Assembly: GCA_030671915.1 (NCBI GenBank)
Contig: DAOVHN010000139.1
Span: 1 to 6,717 of the forward strand
Origin: Pseudomonadota bacterium
Lineage (GTDB): Bacteria > Pseudomonadota > Alphaproteobacteria > UBA8366 > JADFVY01
DNA: 6,717 nt
Direction of reading: 5' to 3'
The number at the start of each line of letters is the position of its first letter. The stretch's first letter is position 1. This document shows, one piece after another, positions 4,780 through 6,717 of this stretch. The translations under genes were made by a program, and so were the position numbers. The notes beneath the pieces were generated by a model, which saw nothing but the letters and a program-made list of their open reading frames with translations, made no database searches and was not told where the DNA came from.

Positions 4780-6717
4780 TTAATTCGCCCCCATAGCGGT
4801 CTTGACCTTTTGCGCCAGTTGCGCGCGGGTGAAGGGCTTGGTCAGCAGGTCGGCGTCGACAGCCTTTTCGACGCCTTCGCGGTCGCGCCGGATTACGTCC
4901 TCTGCATAGCCCGACATGAACATCACGCGTAGATCGGGCCGCTTCGCCAAGGCTGCCTCGGCGATCGCCGGTCCGCTCATATCGCCCGGTAGCACCACAT
5001 CCGATAGCAACAAATCGATGTGCCGATCGCCGAGTATCAGCGGCATGGCGGTTTCGCCGTCCTCGGCCTCCAGCACGGTATATGCCATGGCCGACAACAG
5101 AGTCACGACCAGCCGGCGCACGTCGGGGTCGTCCTCGACCACCAAGATGGAGCCGCCCTGTTCCGCGGGCTGGCAAAGCGGCCGGCAGTCGCGGTCGGGT
5201 ATGTCGCCGGCCTCTGCGCGCGGCAGGTAAAGGCTGACGGTGGCGCCCTTGCCTTTCCGGCTGTCGATGGTCGCGAACCCCCCGGACTGGGTCGCGAAAC
5301 CGTAGACCATGCTCAGCCCCAGACCGCTGCCCTCGCCAAACGCCTTGGTCGTGAAAAAGGGCTCGAAGGCGTGGTTCAGCACCTCCGGCGGCATGCCCTC
5401 CCCCGTATCCGCCAGGGACAGCCGGACATATTGGCCAGGTTGAGCGTTGCTGAATTGCGCCGCCTTCTTCGCCGACAGGGTGACGTTATCGGCCTCGATG
5501 GTCAGGGTTCCGCCATCGGGCATCGCATCGCGGGCATTGATGGCGATGTTCAGGATCGCATTCTCCAATTCGCCCGTATCCACTCGGACGGACCATGGCT
5601 TGCGCGATGATTTTACCTCAATGACGATGGTCTCTCCCAATGTGCGGGACAACATGCCGGCCATTTCCCCGGTAAGTTCTGCAAGGTCCGCCACCTCGGG
5701 GCGAAGCGGTTGCTGGCGCGAGAAGGCCAGCAGGCGCTGTGTCAGCTCCGCCCCCCGCAACGCCGCGTGCGTGATTGACTGGACCGCCGGGTCGGCCTCG
5801 CCAAGCTTGTCGCGAACGATCTCGGAGTTACCCAGAATGACGGCCAGCAAATTGTTGAAATCATGCGCGATCCCGCCGGTTAGCTTGCCGATCGCCTCCA
5901 TCCGTTGCGCGTGCCGCAACTGTTCTTCAGTCTTGATGCGGTCGGTGACGTCAACCACCATCGCGAACATCCCTCGCACATTGCCGTGCGAGCCGAAATG
6001 CGGGACATATGTTACATCGATATGGCGGGTTATGCCGTCGGGATAGGCAAGGACTTCCTCGAAATGGACGGTCTCGCCAGCCAGTGCCCTGTCGATCCGC
6101 GCCTTCATCTTGTCGAATCCCGCCTTGCCGATCAGTTTTCGCAAGGGGGTGCCGACGAGGTCCGATGCCGGACGAGCGTACCATTCCTCCATGGTTTTGT
6201 TGACGAATCCGAATGTCTTGTTCTGGTCGACATAGGCGATGAGAACCGGGATGTTGTCCGTCATCAGGCGAATTTGTTCTTCGCTGTCGCGTAGCGCGCG
6301 CTCCGCCCGCTGGCGTTCGATCACCCGGCCCAGGACCGTTCCGGCCTGAACCGCGACGTCGACCAGATCATCGTCCCGTTCGCGTATCTCGCGCGAGAAG
6401 AATTCCAGCACCGCGGCAATTTTCTGCCCGACCGGCACGGGGAAGGCGAAGCCGGATGTGACCTCGATATTGCCGGCTGTCCTGGCACGGGGGAAATTCC
6501 TGTCCTTGTGGACATCCTGAATCCAGACTGGCTTTCCAGTTTTGATGACCCGGCCCGGCAACCCTCTTCCCGGTGCAAAGCGGACGCCTTCAGTGGCTTG
6601 CCGGAAAGCCGTGAAATCGTCCGGATTGTCCGCCCACCACAGTCCCGCCGGCGCCATATCGGCGGAGTCGTCGTCGGCCAGCACGAAAACCCCCGCGATA
6701 TCCCAGCCGCCATGCCG
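4780..6717 (-). CDS. Hybrid sensor histidine kinase, GAF-PAS-HisKA-HATPase-receiver (5' end outside window)
   Basis: The frame runs off the right edge. A GTG at 6684 falls inside the GAF domain, so it is not taken as the start; it serves as residue 1 for numbering (634 residues visible). The GAF remainder is about residues 1-125, with PVWIQDVHKDRNFPRA (52-67) and VLEFFS (92-97). A short helical linker leads to a PAS domain (about 134-250). HisKA has H274 in GGIAHDFNN as phosphoacceptor. The ATPase domain shows the N box NAILNIAINARDAM (375-388), DTGEGM (426-431) and GEGSGLGLS (450-458). The C-terminal receiver begins near 512, with acidic D518/D519, phosphoacceptor D562, S591 and K616. All catalytic residues are intact, so autophosphorylation and transfer to its own receiver are expected, usually onward to an HPt protein. 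No membrane segment is seen in the visible part, suggesting a cytosolic sensor. The ligand of GAF or PAS is unknown. No partner regulator or HPt gene is in the window. Confidence 0.93.
   Translation of the reverse strand, partial: RHGGWDIAGVFVLADDDSADMAPAGLWWADNPDDFTAFRQATEGVRFAPGRGLPGRVIKTGKPVWIQDVHKDRNFPRARTAGNIEVTSGFAFPVPVGQKIAAVLEFFSREIRERDDDLVDVAVQAGTVLGRVIERQRAERALRDSEEQIRLMTDNIPVLIAYVDQNKTFGFVNKTMEEWYARPASDLVGTPLRKLIGKAGFDKMKARIDRALAGETVHFEEVLAYPDGITRHIDVTYVPHFGSHGNVRGMFAMVVDVTDRIKTEEQLRHAQRMEAIGKLTGGIAHDFNNLLAVILGNSEIVRDKLGEADPAVQSITHAALRGAELTQRLLAFSRQQPLRPEVADLAELTGEMAGMLSRTLGETIVIEVKSSRKPWSVRVDTGELENAILNIAINARDAMPDGGTLTIEADNVTLSAKKAAQFSNAQPGQYVRLSLADTGEGMPPEVLNHAFEPFFTTKAFGEGSGLGLSMVYGFATQSGGFATIDSRKGKGATVSLYLPRAEAGDIPDRDCRPLCQPAEQGGSILVVEDDPDVRRLVVTLLSAMAYTVLEAEDGETAMPLILGDRHIDLLLSDVVLPGDMSGPAIAEAALAKRPDLRVMFMSGYAEDVIRRDREGVEKAVDADLLTKPFTRAQLAQKVKTAMGAN

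Overview
The window looks like an ordinary, GC-rich chromosomal stretch from an alphaproteobacterium, probably of the Rhodospirillales type. This is judged from protein character (the TPR protein style, an IspE ending in WWVWATRIV, a GAF-PAS-HisKA-receiver hybrid kinase) and from strong G/C preference at third codon positions. No sequence search was possible, so the taxonomic call is inference. Coding density is high and no insertion sequence, CRISPR array, phage gene or defence cassette is visible.

Layout. The plus strand carries the 3' part of a tetratricopeptide-repeat gene that enters from beyond the left edge (to 1424). It overlaps by 4 bp the start of ispE (1421-2287), the GHMP kinase of the non-mevalonate isoprenoid pathway. 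After 116 bp containing a good sigma70-type promoter (2356-2384) comes a complete tRNA-Gln(TTG) gene with encoded CCA (2404-2477). A 128-bp convergent spacer follows. The minus strand then carries a DEAD-box RNA helicase with a DbpA-type RNA-binding domain and a lysine-rich tail (2606-4504). Next is a 275-bp spacer with paired 9-bp direct repeats and two adjacent inverted repeats (4505-4779). Last is a hybrid sensor histidine kinase, GAF-PAS-HisKA-HATPase-receiver (4780 to the right edge), whose 5' end lies outside the window.

How the genes relate. TPR and ispE are almost certainly one transcription and translation unit. tRNA-Gln seems to have its own promoter. The helicase and kinase point the same way but are separated by a structured spacer, so co-transcription is not assured. 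Nothing suggests the four proteins form one pathway: they cover envelope or assembly scaffolding (TPR, inferred), isoprenoid precursor synthesis, translation, RNA remodelling and signal transduction.

I looked for an undescribed system and did not find convincing evidence of one. The most worthwhile items are the structured spacer upstream of the helicase, the architecture of the orphan-looking hybrid kinase, and the TPR-ispE-tRNA-Gln linkage, which resembles an arrangement I recall from gammaproteobacteria.
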